A stretch of DNA of 41,104 nt, from NCBI GenBank assembly GCA_029262295.1, contig JAJCZR010000053.1, positions 1 to 41,104 on the forward strand. The letters run 5' to 3'. The translations under genes were made by a program, and so were the position numbers. Each line of letters begins with the position of its first letter. Positions within the stretch are counted from its first letter, which is position 1. This document shows, in pieces, positions 27,488 through 36,729 of this stretch. The DNA is from Deltaproteobacteria bacterium. Lineage in GTDB: Bacteria; Desulfobacterota_D; UBA1144; Nemesobacterales; Nemesobacteraceae. A model generated the notes under the pieces. It made no database searches and was not told where the DNA came from. It was given only the letters and a program-made list of their open reading frames with translations.

Positions 27488-27979
27488 TTAACTTTCTTTT
27501 TTTGTTTTTTCAAACAAGTATTTACAAACAATTGCTATCAAGAGCAAGAGTGAAATTTGAAATATCAAAAATGAAGATATTTTAAGATAAGCAAATCCGG
27601 GGTGCAAAAATCTTATAAGCCAGCCGCTTATTATATCAAAGAAAGCAGAAACATAAGAGATTACAATAATTAGAAGCTTGTTAACCGACTTAATATTGGT
27701 GAAGAGAATTAAGTGATTTAATGTCACAAGAATTATTGCAATGGAAAAAAAATGAAAATGAGCCTCTTCAAGCAAACCTAAATAACTTTTTGGAGGTCTG
27801 AAAGTTTCTTCTGAGCCCCTGTAATATTCAACAACACTCTCGTAGCTTAACCCAACTTTTAAATATAAAAGAAGATTGGTCAGCCAGAGAAAAACAAAGA
27901 AAATGACCGTAAATAAAATTATTAGTTTTAATAGATCATTCTTTCTTATGTCAGATGATATAAAGAATCTCAATTTCAA
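27488..27979 (-). CDS. Four-helix membrane protein with intramembrane histidines
   Basis: I do not recognise a named family. The 163-residue protein has four predicted membrane helices (about 18-40, 75-95, 101-121, 132-154). A hydrophilic periplasmic-type loop after helix 1 contains YYRGSEETFRPPKS. His74 and His76 lie at the start of helix 2, His89 within it, and His126 between helices 3 and 4. Such a pattern could bind heme or quinone, but this is inference. The start is TTG at 27979, directly abutting the TAA stop of the FMN-binding gene, with AAGGA just upstream, so translation is probably coupled. It may pass electrons to the FMN protein. Confidence 0.7.
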   Translation of the reverse strand: MKLRFFISSDIRKNDLLKLIILFTVIFFVFLWLTNLLLYLKVGLSYESVVEYYRGSEETFRPPKSYLGLLEEAHFHFFSIAIILVTLNHLILFTNIKSVNKLLIIVISYVSAFFDIISGWLIRFLHPGFAYLKISSFLIFQISLLLLIAIVCKYLFEKTKKES

Positions 27980-28537
27980 TTAATCCTTTTTAGTATAGTT
28001 CTCACTACTTTTTACAGCTATATCATAAATTGCGAGCACTTTCCTTGTAGCCTCTGCAAAAGAGTGAGAAGTGATTGTTGCACCTGTAATATTAGGCACA
28101 TCTTTTCCAACTACAAGTGAGTCTGTTAAATCCTTATCAAGAAAAAGGTTAACCCATTTTCCACCCTGCATATAATCCTGCGGTTCAAAAAAAGCAAGAA
28201 TCTCTGCTTTCTTTAATTTTCCATTGGGTTCAATCACAAAGAGAACTGTCTCAGTGGAAGTTCGAAGTTTATGTGTATCAATAACTGCATAACCTATCTC
28301 GTCTTCACCTTTTTTTGCTACATAAAAGATATACAGTTTTGAATTTATCCTGGTTTTTGCAAGCTGCTCAGCTTCTGTTATCTGATCTGTTGATAAAAAT
28401 ATTTGACGTTTTTCTATCTCTGTTGCATTGGGAAAAGAAAGCTCAAGTGCTTTGTTCTTTGTCTGAAACACTTTTGCGATTGCAAAGTTTGATAAAAACA
28501 AAATAGATATTGTAGCAATTGTAATAGTTTTAAACAC
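27980..28537 (-). CDS. Secreted FMN-binding domain protein, likely ApbE substrate
   Basis: A 185-residue exported protein. The signal peptide ends at about AIA (residues 19-21). An FMN_bind domain follows, with the flavinylation motif TGAT (Thr151-Gly-Ala-Thr154) preceded by Asp146. Thr154 is the expected site of covalent FMN attachment. The same fold occurs in NqrC/RnfG and in flavin-based extracellular electron-transfer proteins. The gene lies between the porin (12 bases upstream) and the four-helix protein (no gap), and apbE is close by, so maturation and function are probably linked. Confidence 0.88.
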   Translation of the reverse strand: MFKTITIATISILFLSNFAIAKVFQTKNKALELSFPNATEIEKRQIFLSTDQITEAEQLAKTRINSKLYIFYVAKKGEDEIGYAVIDTHKLRTSTETVLFVIEPNGKLKKAEILAFFEPQDYMQGGKWVNLFLDKDLTDSLVVGKDVPNITGATITSHSFAEATRKVLAIYDIAVKSSENYTKKD

Positions 28538-28549
28538 TTCAACTACTCC

Positions 28550-29983
28550 CTAGTAAACGTAACCCAGACCAAAGTTCACCTGTGTTGTTGCACTCTCAGC
28601 AGAGTTATCAATCCGCTGCACTTCACCCTTTACAACTACATTTGGAATTGGTTTATAATTCAGGCCAAAAGTTGTTTCCTGCCTCTCATTTGCATCATTT
28701 GCAAAAAATCCAGATGGAACATCATGTTGAGTGTCATACCACTCATACCTTGCAAATACATCTAAATTCTGCAGATACTTACTTGATAAATTCAGTTCAT
28801 TAAAAATATTATAAGCGCCAACAATATACCAACCCAGCTGATTTTCTCCAACGGAACTATCACCATCAAAACCTAGGTTAGCATTTATAAGCTCAACATC
28901 GTCAATAAATGTGTATGCGATCAGTGTTCTAAGATCAAAGCCCCTCCACTGAAGTTGAAGATCGGCTTCATATATCTGGAAAAAGGCATCAATGTTATCA
29001 CCATCAAAAGAGGAAGCAACATTATCTACATTTTCATTCTGGCCTGTATTTCCCAAGAATGTTGAGAAACCAACTTTTATACCAGGATATGGATCATATT
29101 CGGCCCTACCCACAAATGCCACATCATTAAACCTTGATCTATTGCCTCTGGTTCTAAGCCCTCTGTTACTTGATGCTGTAAATCCTCTTGAATCAAAACT
29201 GTTCATTAAATATGCCCTGTAGCCAAGAGAACCTGCAGTTCCAAGATCAATATCTCCAAATATACCAACCCCTCCTTCTCTAGAGGTTGAGGGAATTATA
29301 AATCTTTCAACAGATGGTCTAAAAACTCCCCAAAATGTGGTCGGCTCATGCACTTCGTTTACAATCCCGAGGGGTGATAGAAGTATTCCTCCCCTTAAGT
29401 TCAACTCATCATAGATAAGGAAATCAAGTGCTGCAAACTCAACGGACACTGAACCATCCCTGTCATCAAGATTGTCTTCAGTGGTTGCATGCTCAAATTC
29501 TATTTCTGAGTTAAAAAATATTCGATCGTTGAATTTATACCCTGTATAAAAAACCACTCTTTGTGCATCAAGAATATTATCTGCATCCTCTTCTATCTGC
29601 CCTATAAATATTTCTCCGTAACCTCCAAAGGAAATACCCGTCTTTTCTTTTTGATATATCTGCGAAGCACCTGGGGCAAGTCCGTATTTAGACTCATAAG
29701 TTCTTTCATCACCCACTTCTGAAGATTTAAGATTATCAATCTCTTCAGCAAGGATATCTATCTTCTCTTCAACCTTTGTTTCACTTCTTTTTTCCATTTT
29801 TATCTCTTTAAGCTCTTCAGTAACTGTCTGAAGAGTCTCAGTTAAAGCTTTTAGCTGTTTTTCTAGTTCTTCAATTCTTTTATCAGAACTGGGTTGAGCA
29901 AAAACACTGAAGGGATAAAGAATCATAATCGCAACAAAAATAGAAGTGAATATGATGCCTTTTCTTAAATAAAAACTGTACAT
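28550..29983 (-). CDS. Outer-membrane porin with N-terminal coiled coil
   Basis: A 477-residue protein. Its signal peptide is cleaved after about Ala29 (VFA-Q). A coiled coil follows at 34-88, rich in Glu, Lys and Leu heptads, then a long beta-barrel region of alternating strands. It ends in GLGYVY, so the last residue is aromatic as in many outer-membrane barrels. It resembles the phosphate-selective OprO/OprP-like porin group, though the substrate cannot be told. It heads a minus-strand unit with the FMN-binding and four-helix proteins. GGAGG precedes the ATG. Confidence 0.8.
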   Translation of the reverse strand: MYSFYLRKGIIFTSIFVAIMILYPFSVFAQPSSDKRIEELEKQLKALTETLQTVTEELKEIKMEKRSETKVEEKIDILAEEIDNLKSSEVGDERTYESKYGLAPGASQIYQKEKTGISFGGYGEIFIGQIEEDADNILDAQRVVFYTGYKFNDRIFFNSEIEFEHATTEDNLDDRDGSVSVEFAALDFLIYDELNLRGGILLSPLGIVNEVHEPTTFWGVFRPSVERFIIPSTSREGGVGIFGDIDLGTAGSLGYRAYLMNSFDSRGFTASSNRGLRTRGNRSRFNDVAFVGRAEYDPYPGIKVGFSTFLGNTGQNENVDNVASSFDGDNIDAFFQIYEADLQLQWRGFDLRTLIAYTFIDDVELINANLGFDGDSSVGENQLGWYIVGAYNIFNELNLSSKYLQNLDVFARYEWYDTQHDVPSGFFANDANERQETTFGLNYKPIPNVVVKGEVQRIDNSAESATTQVNFGLGYVY

Positions 29984-30008
29984 TTAAAGCCTCCAAAAAA
30001 GTTTGATA

Positions 30009-30103
30009 ATTATAGGAAATAATGTAAAACCTGTATCTGTTTTATATCATGGATACAAATTATCCAGAATAGTGATGTTAGCATTATGGACTTTCTTTGT
30101 CAA
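30009..30103 (-). promoter_or_regulatory. Candidate promoters of the porin operon
   Basis: A perfect TATAAT on the minus strand (complement of 30009-30014) lies 26 bases before the porin ATG but has only a weak -35. Further up, TTGACA (complement of 30098-30103), 17 bases, then TAACAT (complement of 30075-30080). Either or both could be used. Confidence 0.35.
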
Positions 30104-30240
30104 GAATAAAAAAACAAATAATTACGGGTGTTTAGATGGTAATATTTTGCAAATGGAAATAACTTTCAACTGGTAAAAAGAACCTCAACTTTTAATCTAT
30201 AGAGTCAATCTTAACAAAAATCATTATAAGAAATTTATTA

Positions 30241-30269
30241 TTGACAACAAAGGTCTAGAATGTTTTAAT
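30241..30269 (+). promoter_or_regulatory. Promoter of the cytochrome c-FTR1 gene
   Basis: TTGACA (30241-30246), a 17-base spacer, then TTTAAT (30264-30269): 6/6 and 5/6 matches. The ATG is 36 bases downstream, so the leader would be about 30 bases. Confidence 0.55.
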
Positions 30270-30305
30270 ACACGCTCAAACACTTCAATTTCAGATAATT
30301 GCTTT

Positions 30306-32474
30306 ATGAGAAAAAAGAGCGCTGTTTTATCATTAATCACAATCTTTTCTATTCTTTTATTTTCTTCTTATGCATTAGCATCCGTTGAAATCCAGCGAAT
30401 TGTTTCGCTAGTGGATTATATAGGTGGTGATTATAAAAATGCTGTAAATAATGGTGAAATAATTAATAGAGAAGAATATCAGGAGATGCTCGATTTTTCC
30501 TCGGCAATCCTGGATTTATCAAATTCTGTGGATATTGATGAAAGTTTCAAAAGTAGATTTAAAACATTAAAAGAAAAAATTGATTCAAAAGAAGATACCA
30601 CATCTGTAAATGAGCTTGCAACAGACCTAAAAAAAGATTTAATTGCAGCTTTTGGCCTCAAGCCTTATCCAAAGAAAACACCAGACCTCTCAGCAGGAAA
30701 GCTCCTTTATGAAAACAACTGTTCAACCTGCCATGGAATATCTGGCAGGGGAGACGGTGTATTATCAGAAAATCTCGAACCACCACCCACAGACTTCACA
30801 GAAGAAGGAACAAAGCAAATACTATCACCTTTTAAAATCTACAATACCGCTACCTTTGGAATTGAAGGAACGGCAATGCCATCTTTTAAGACTTTCGGTG
30901 AAGATGAAAAATGGGATGTTTCCTTTTATGTTGCATCGCTTGGCTACAGAGGTAGAGGCGGCAACAATACTACTTCAGGTGAAAGCAGTGGTGGTGGACT
31001 AAGCGGGAATAAGATTCCGAACAATTTAAAAGATTTTAAAAACCTTGCAACACTTAGTAATGATGAGTTGAATTCACAACTAAGCCAGGTCGTAAATTCA
31101 CCTGAGGAAGCAGTAGCCTTTTTAAGAACAAATTATTTACAGAAAGGCCCTGGTAATGAAACTCAAAGCCCTATTGAATTTACAAAATCAAAACTTGGGA
31201 ATGCCTTAAAATTATATAAGTCAGGCAATAAAAGCGGGGCACTAAAAGAATCAATTGATGCATATCTTGATGGTTTTGAAAGTGTGGAACCAGATATTTC
31301 CGCTAAAGACAGTTCACTTGTGCTGGATATGGAAAAAAAGTTTTCAGCTTTCAGATCGGGGATTAAGTCTGAAAAGCCTGTTGATAAGATTGAAAACCTG
31401 TATTCAGTGATAATAGCGGATCTTGATAAGGCCGATGCTATTCTATCAAGCGACTCTTCTTTAAGCTCTTACGTAACTTTTTTAAGCTCTTTTTCAATTA
31501 TTGTAAGAGAAGCTCTTGAAGCAGTGTTAATAATTGCCGCAATTATTGCATTTCTTTATGCCTCTGGTTCAAAACACGCGGTCAAGTATATACATTTTGG
31601 ATGGATTGCAGCTGTATTTGCGGGTTTTATCACATGGTTTGTGGCAACCAATGTTATAAAGATATCAGGTGCCCAAAGAGAGGTGATAGAAGGCGTCACA
31701 TCACTCATAGCAGCGGCTGTGCTTTTTTATGTAAGTTACTGGCTTATATCAAAAATTGAGGTCAACAAGTGGAAAGATTACTTAAAAGATAAACTCAACA
31801 CTGCATTAAATAAAAAAAGCATTTTTGCATTAATGTCAGTCTCATTTCTTGCAGTTTACAGAGAGGCATTCGAAACAGTTCTTTTTTATCAGGCACTTAT
31901 TTATCAGTCAGAATCAACAATACCTGAGGTAATTTGGGGCCTTCTGGTTGGAATTGTTTTTATCTCACTTATTATGATTATAGTTCATAAACTGGCTTTA
32001 AAAATACCACTTAAATACTTTTTTTCTTTCACAAGTTTATTTTTATATTTTCTATGCTTTATCCTGGTTGGAAAAGGGGTTAAGGAACTTCAAAGCGCCG
32101 GCTACATTTCTGCTACAGCTTTCGACATGCTGCCCTACATTGATTTTCTTGGCATCTATCCAACTTATGAAACAGCTATTCCTCAGTTTGTAATAATGAT
32201 TGCATTTGTATTTGCATTTTGCTGGATAGCCTATGTGACAAATGTGAAAGAAAGAAATGAAATAACCGAAAGTGTCTCAAAAATATCAAATGAGATAAAA
32301 ACTATCCAGATGTCATTCGATCACATAAAGGGCCATATAATAGAGTGGAAAAAGTGTGAACACATTGATCTTGAGGCTGAAGAGCTTGATAGCCAGATAC
32401 ATCAGGCCTCAAACCATTTTGATCAATTAAAACAAAAACTTGATAAATTCAACCTCACTGTTGGCGATTCCTGA
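30306..32474 (+). CDS. Cytochrome c-FTR1 iron permease fusion
   Basis: A 722-residue fusion. After a signal peptide (to about Ala25) there is a helical region (30-120). A cytochrome c domain follows, with CSTCH (Cys139, Cys142, His143) and a likely axial Met191. A linker region is next, then an FTR1 permease domain (about 390-650) of seven helices. Iron-binding RExxE motifs are at 401-405 (REALE) and 519-523 (REAFE), with a third at 458-462. A charged coiled tail ends it. FTR1 proteins import iron coupled to oxidation; the fused heme could serve that redox step. It is divergent from the porin and FMN genes. Confidence 0.9.
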   Translation: MRKKSAVLSLITIFSILLFSSYALASVEIQRIVSLVDYIGGDYKNAVNNGEIINREEYQEMLDFSSAILDLSNSVDIDESFKSRFKTLKEKIDSKEDTTSVNELATDLKKDLIAAFGLKPYPKKTPDLSAGKLLYENNCSTCHGISGRGDGVLSENLEPPPTDFTEEGTKQILSPFKIYNTATFGIEGTAMPSFKTFGEDEKWDVSFYVASLGYRGRGGNNTTSGESSGGGLSGNKIPNNLKDFKNLATLSNDELNSQLSQVVNSPEEAVAFLRTNYLQKGPGNETQSPIEFTKSKLGNALKLYKSGNKSGALKESIDAYLDGFESVEPDISAKDSSLVLDMEKKFSAFRSGIKSEKPVDKIENLYSVIIADLDKADAILSSDSSLSSYVTFLSSFSIIVREALEAVLIIAAIIAFLYASGSKHAVKYIHFGWIAAVFAGFITWFVATNVIKISGAQREVIEGVTSLIAAAVLFYVSYWLISKIEVNKWKDYLKDKLNTALNKKSIFALMSVSFLAVYREAFETVLFYQALIYQSESTIPEVIWGLLVGIVFISLIMIIVHKLALKIPLKYFFSFTSLFLYFLCFILVGKGVKELQSAGYISATAFDMLPYIDFLGIYPTYETAIPQFVIMIAFVFAFCWIAYVTNVKERNEITESVSKISNEIKTIQMSFDHIKGHIIEWKKCEHIDLEAEELDSQIHQASNHFDQLKQKLDKFNLTVGDS

Positions 32475-32484
32475 TTTTTAGTTG

Positions 32485-32766
32485 CTAGTTGTCTACTCGC
32501 TGAAGTTCTATATACCTGTCTGTATCCTTATCGTACTGCTCTCTTTGGGGAACGCAGTTGTAAACATCCTCATCATTTTCATTCATACATTTCATGTATG
32601 CTTTTTTTGATTTTTTTACATCCTCTCTTGCCTGAGTAAGGTTTTCTTTTCGGCCCGCTTCCTTTAAAGGGCTATTATCATTTATATAGTCTTTACTCTT
32701 TTGTATTGAGCTACAACTCAAAAGAAGTGCTGAGAACAGGGCTAAAATTAATAATCTTGTATACAT
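32485..32766 (-). CDS. Small lipoprotein
   Basis: A 93-residue protein not recognised as a known family. Residues 1-17 form a lipoprotein signal peptide with lipobox LLSC (lipidated Cys18). The mature part is short, charged and mostly helical, with Cys60 and Cys71 that could form a disulfide. It ends 10 bases from the convergent FTR1 gene. A role with the envelope iron module is possible only by proximity. Confidence 0.65.
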   Translation of the reverse strand: MYTRLLILALFSALLLSCSSIQKSKDYINDNSPLKEAGRKENLTQAREDVKKSKKAYMKCMNENDEDVYNCVPQREQYDKDTDRYIELQRVDN

Positions 32767-32840
32767 TTTATTTTTCTCTTTCTGATTAATTTGGGTTTAT
32801 AAACCACTAATATCTTTAAATATTTTGTTTTTTACGCTTA

Positions 32841-32870
32841 TTTACATGTAATTTTAAGCAAGTATATTAT
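32841..32870 (+). promoter_or_regulatory. Candidate promoter of tig-clpP-clpX
   Basis: TTTACA (32841-32846), then TATATT after 16 bases (32863-32868) or TATTAT after 18 (32865-32870). It lies about 50 bases before the tig ATG. Confidence 0.4.
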
Positions 32871-32917
32871 CACACTTATTTTACAATAAAAACAAAAACT
32901 TAAAGAGGTTGTATCAG

Positions 32918-34231
32918 ATGAAAGTTAGTATTGACGATATTAGCAGTACGGAAAAGAAAATTGAAGTGATTATTCCGAACGAAACTGTAAGGGAAAAAAG
33001 AAACTTTATTTTTAATCAATTTAAACAAGAGGCAAGCATTAAAGGGTTTAGGCCCGGAAAGGCCCCAAACCATGTTATAGAATCAAAGTATGGCAATAAT
33101 ATAAAGGAAGAAGTAATCTCAAAACTTGTTTCTGAATCATTTGAAGATGCAGTAAATGAAAGTTCGCTCACACCAATTAATCGCCCCGACATCACGCCTG
33201 GTGAAATAAACATAGAAGATGATTTTAAGTACTCCGCCGTTTTTGAAATACTTCCTGAGTTTGAACTTGCAGGCTACACAGGGCTAAACCTTAAAAAAGA
33301 TAAATACAAAGTTGAACAAAAAGATGTGGATGAAGCCATTAAAAGAATCAGGGAAAACCAGGCACAATCAAAGCTAATAGAAGAAGATCGGCCTGCCAAA
33401 GAAGGGGATTATGTTTTCATAGATTATGAAGGGGTACTAGGGGATGGAAGCACAATTGATGATCTGAAAAAGGACAATGTAAGGTTTTTACTTGGTGAAA
33501 ACCAGCTGATACCGGAGTTTGAGGAAAACATCCTCGGTAAGAAAGCAAATGAAGAATCAAATTTCCCTGTTAGTTATCCCGAGGACTTTGCGATAAAAGA
33601 AGCAGCAGGAAAAACAGTTAATTTTAATTTAAAAATAAAAGAAATACATGAAAGGATACTTTCGGAGCTTGATGACGATTTTGCAAAGGATATTGGCTTT
33701 GAAGACCTTAAAGATCTAAAGAAAAAGATAGAAGATGATATTTCCGCTCAGTATGAACAAAGTGCAAATGCTAAACTCAAACAGGATATAATCGAGGTTC
33801 TCGAAAAAGAAAACTCAATTGATCTTCCTGATAGTCTTGTAAAAAATGAAGAGCACCGCCTTAAACATCAGTTTGCGAATGATATGCAAAGCCAGGGCAT
33901 GCAGATGCCTGAAATAAACGATGAAGTTAACACCAAATTTAACGAAAAAGCAGTTTCCAGCGTAAAAAGCTCTATAATATTAAATAAGATTGCACAAAAA
34001 GAGAGTATTGAGGCTTCAACAAAAGAGATTAACGACAGAGTTAAGCAGATAGCCGATTCCTACCAAGTGCCTTTTGAGACTGTAAGGGAAGCCTATGAAA
34101 AAAACAACATGCTTGAGAACTTTGAGTCGGCAATTATTGAGCAAAAAGTTATTGATCTAATTATCGAAAAAGCCAATATTGAAGAGGTTTTGGTAGAAAA
34201 AGATAAGATTGACAATGAAAATCCAAGTTAG
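32918..34231 (+). CDS. tig: Trigger factor
   Basis: A ribosome-associated chaperone and peptidyl-prolyl isomerase. The N-terminal ribosome-binding signature GFRPGK is at residues 43-48. An FKBP-like domain (about 155-245) and the helical chaperone arms follow. Length is 437 residues from ATG 32918. The frame extends to TTG at 32909, but AGAGG at 32904-32908 is nine bases from the ATG and touches the TTG, so the ATG is the start. The order tig-clpP-clpX is widely conserved. Confidence 0.95.
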   Translation: MKVSIDDISSTEKKIEVIIPNETVREKRNFIFNQFKQEASIKGFRPGKAPNHVIESKYGNNIKEEVISKLVSESFEDAVNESSLTPINRPDITPGEINIEDDFKYSAVFEILPEFELAGYTGLNLKKDKYKVEQKDVDEAIKRIRENQAQSKLIEEDRPAKEGDYVFIDYEGVLGDGSTIDDLKKDNVRFLLGENQLIPEFEENILGKKANEESNFPVSYPEDFAIKEAAGKTVNFNLKIKEIHERILSELDDDFAKDIGFEDLKDLKKKIEDDISAQYEQSANAKLKQDIIEVLEKENSIDLPDSLVKNEEHRLKHQFANDMQSQGMQMPEINDEVNTKFNEKAVSSVKSSIILNKIAQKESIEASTKEINDRVKQIADSYQVPFETVREAYEKNNMLENFESAIIEQKVIDLIIEKANIEEVLVEKDKIDNENPS

Positions 34232-34248
34232 TATACTCCAAAGAAATT

Positions 34249-34848
34249 ATGGCTAGTTTTGTACCCTACGTAATAGAGCAGACAACGAGAGGCGAGCGTG
34301 CATATGATATTTTTTCCCGCCTCTTAAAAGACAGGATTATTTTTATCGGCTCAGCAATAGACGATGCCGTGGCAGATGTTGTCATTGCACAGCTTTTGTT
34401 CCTTGAGTCTGAAAGCCCTGAAAAACCTATATATATTTATATTAATTCACCAGGTGGGCATGTAACTTCCGGGCTCGCTATATACGACACGATTCAGTAT
34501 ATAAAACCCGAAGTTTCCACTATATGTATAGGCCAGGCGGCAAGTATGGCAGCAGTGCTTCTTGCATCAGGCGCTAAAGGAAAAAGGTTTGCCCTACCCC
34601 ATGCAAGGGTAATGATCCATCAGGTACTTGGCGGGGTACAGGGCCAGGCTACCGACATTGAAATACATGCAAAGGAAATTCTGAGAATAAGACAAGAGCT
34701 AAACCACATACTCGAAAAACATACAGGTCAGACACTTGAGAAGATCATGGATGATACAGATAGAGATTTTTTCATGCCTGCACAGTTTGCACTTGAATAT
34801 GGAATTATTGACAATATAATTGAGAGTAGAGAGGAGGGCTTAGAGTGA
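34249..34848 (+). CDS. clpP: ATP-dependent Clp protease proteolytic subunit
   Basis: A 199-residue serine protease that assembles into a 14-mer and degrades proteins fed in by ClpX. The catalytic triad is Ser99 (QAASMA), His124 (MIHQ) and Asp173 (DRDFFM). The N-terminal [17 protein letters not shown] is canonical. It begins 17 bases after tig. Its TGA stop overlaps the GTG start of clpX (GTGA). Confidence 0.98.
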   Translation: MASFVPYVIEQTTRGERAYDIFSRLLKDRIIFIGSAIDDAVADVVIAQLLFLESESPEKPIYIYINSPGGHVTSGLAIYDTIQYIKPEVSTICIGQAASMAAVLLASGAKGKRFALPHARVMIHQVLGGVQGQATDIEIHAKEILRIRQELNHILEKHTGQTLEKIMDDTDRDFFMPAQFALEYGIIDNIIESREEGLE

Positions 34849-36122
34849 CAACCAGAAGAGAAGGAAAAGAAGGAAAACTTTACTGCTCTTTTTGCGGCAA
34901 AAGCCAAAAAGAAGTTAGAAAACTTATAGCGGGCCCAACGGTCTACATTTGTAATGAGTGTATTGAGCTTTGTAATGAGATAATTGCTGAGGAAGATGCA
35001 AAAGAAGATACTATTACAAGATCATATTCCACCCTTCCCACTCCTCATGAAATAAACTCTTTTCTTGATGAATATGTAATTGGACAGGAAGGTGCAAAGA
35101 AAGTACTTTCAGTTGCGGTCTATAATCACTTTAAAAGGGTTGAACTTAACAGCCTTAACAAAAGAAAAAACAACGAAATTGAAATTCAAAAAAGTAATAT
35201 CCTTTTGGTTGGTCCCACAGGTTCAGGAAAAACACTTCTTGCACAAACACTTGCAAAGATGCTGGATGTGCCATTTACAATTGTGGATGCCACATGTTAT
35301 ACAGAAGCAGGATATGTGGGTGAAGATGTTGAAAACATGATTGTAAGCCTTCTTCAGGCTGCAGATTATGATGTTGAAAAAGCATCCAAGGGAATTATCT
35401 ATATAGACGAGATAGATAAACTTGCAAGAAAATCAGGTGATAGTCCATCCATAACAAGGGATGTATCAGGTGAAGGTGTACAGCAGGCACTTCTTAAAAT
35501 CATGGAAGGCACCACAGCTAATGTACCACCAAAAGGCGGAAGAAAGCATCCTCAACAGGAATTTATCCAGATTGATACAACAAATATTCTTTTTATTTGT
35601 GGTGGTGCTTTTTGCGGACTTGAAGAAGTTATTCAGGCAAGAATTGGCGAAAAATCAATCGGTTTTGAAGCCAATATTGAGAACTTTGAGAAAAAAGATT
35701 ACGGAACATTAATGAAAGAAGTTCAGCCTGAAGATCAAATTCAGTTTGGCCTTATTCCAGAGTTTGTAGGCAGGATACCAATTGTAGCAACCCTGGAAGA
35801 GCTTAAAGAAGATAAATTGGTAGAGATTCTGACTAAACCCAAAAATGCTGTGATCAAGCAGTTTCAAAGACTCATGGAACTTGAAGGAGTTGAGCTTGAA
35901 GTCACAGAAGAAGCCCTTCTTGAAATTGCAAAAGAAGCTATCAAAAGAAAAACTGGAGCTAGAGGCCTAAGGGCAATTATTGAAGCAATAATGCTCAACA
36001 TTTCCTATGATGTTCCATCACTTGAAGACCTTAGACGATGCGTTATTAATGAGAAAGTCGTTGCTGGTGAAAGTGAACCGGTACTTTACTTTGAAGAAGA
36101 AGAAAGAAAACTTGGAGCTTAG
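34845..36122 (+). CDS. clpX: ATP-dependent Clp protease ATPase subunit ClpX
   Basis: A 425-residue AAA+ unfoldase. The N-terminal zinc-binding domain has Cys14, Cys17, Cys36 and Cys39. Walker A is GPTGSGKT at 123-130, Walker [10 protein letters not shown] near 185, and the ClpP-contacting loop is in the expected position. The start is GTG at 34845, with GAGGAGGG seven bases upstream, overlapping the clpP stop. It ends 12 bases from the convergent carD. Confidence 0.98.
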   Translation: MTTRREGKEGKLYCSFCGKSQKEVRKLIAGPTVYICNECIELCNEIIAEEDAKEDTITRSYSTLPTPHEINSFLDEYVIGQEGAKKVLSVAVYNHFKRVELNSLNKRKNNEIEIQKSNILLVGPTGSGKTLLAQTLAKMLDVPFTIVDATCYTEAGYVGEDVENMIVSLLQAADYDVEKASKGIIYIDEIDKLARKSGDSPSITRDVSGEGVQQALLKIMEGTTANVPPKGGRKHPQQEFIQIDTTNILFICGGAFCGLEEVIQARIGEKSIGFEANIENFEKKDYGTLMKEVQPEDQIQFGLIPEFVGRIPIVATLEELKEDKLVEILTKPKNAVIKQFQRLMELEGVELEVTEEALLEIAKEAIKRKTGARGLRAIIEAIMLNISYDVPSLEDLRRCVINEKVVAGESEPVLYFEEEERKLGA

Positions 36123-36134
36123 TTAGTTTAAGTT

Positions 36135-36632
36135 TTAAGAAAGAAGACCTTTTATCTCTTCAGATACAAATTCCTCTTTTTTCTTGGTTGCCACAGATAG
36201 CTCTTTAACTACAAGAGAAAGTGCATTTTCCATAATTCTCTTTTCGCCAAAGGACAGATCTTTTTCTTTTTTCAAATGGTGTATATCTTTAAGAACATTT
36301 GCTATCTCAAAAATATCCCCGCTTTTAAGCTTGTCGGCATATTCCCTGTATCTTTTATTCCAGCTTTGTGATTCAAGGCTGTCATCATCTTTGGTTTTTT
36401 TGGAAATTATCTTGAGGATTTTTGGAACTTCTTTTTTTGCTACTATAGGCCTAAGGCCAACAGAAGTTACATTACTAGTTGGGACCATCAGTTTTACATC
36501 GCTTTCAATGACCCTGAGTATATAGAAATTCATTTTAGAACCTGCAATTTCTTTTATCTCAATTCCTTCTACTTCCACTACCCCGTGTGCTGGGTAAACA
36601 CCTTTTTGACCTACTTTAAATTTTTTCGCCAT
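36135..36632 (-). CDS. carD: CarD family transcription regulator
   Basis: A 165-residue protein with an N-terminal RNA-polymerase-interacting domain like that of TRCF (KVGQKGVYPAHGVVEVEGIE near residue 5) and a helical C-terminal DNA-binding domain. CarD binds the polymerase beta subunit and stabilises open complexes at many promoters. Acidic and lysine-rich linker residues lie near 80-95. It converges on clpX with a 12-base gap in which I see no hairpin. Confidence 0.92.
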   Translation of the reverse strand: MAKKFKVGQKGVYPAHGVVEVEGIEIKEIAGSKMNFYILRVIESDVKLMVPTSNVTSVGLRPIVAKKEVPKILKIISKKTKDDDSLESQSWNKRYREYADKLKSGDIFEIANVLKDIHHLKKEKDLSFGEKRIMENALSLVVKELSVATKKKEEFVSEEIKGLLS

Positions 36633-36729
36633 GTAAGAGGACTATATTATCATATTTTGGGGTAAGTAGCAATGAGAAACAGGTTATAGTTAGAATTTAA
36701 CAGTTAAGCAAGTTAGATTTACTCAAAAA

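Larger units (their letters stand above)
29984..30305. other. Intergenic region between divergent porin and FTR1 genes
   Basis: A 322-base AT-rich divergent region with no convincing coding frame or structured RNA. It holds the two promoter candidates listed separately and a 6-bp inverted repeat, TGTATC (30032-30037) with GATACA (30052-30057), near the porin start. A clear Fur box is not visible. Confidence 0.6.

Noticed and set aside
30001-30305. Possible Fur boxes near the porin and FTR1 starts
   Set aside because: Segments such as GATAATTATAGGAAATAAT share AT-rich pieces with the 19-base Fur consensus, but matches are too few to separate from background.
36123-36134. Terminator between clpX and carD
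   Set aside because: The 12-base gap has no inverted repeat; a hairpin is not visible.
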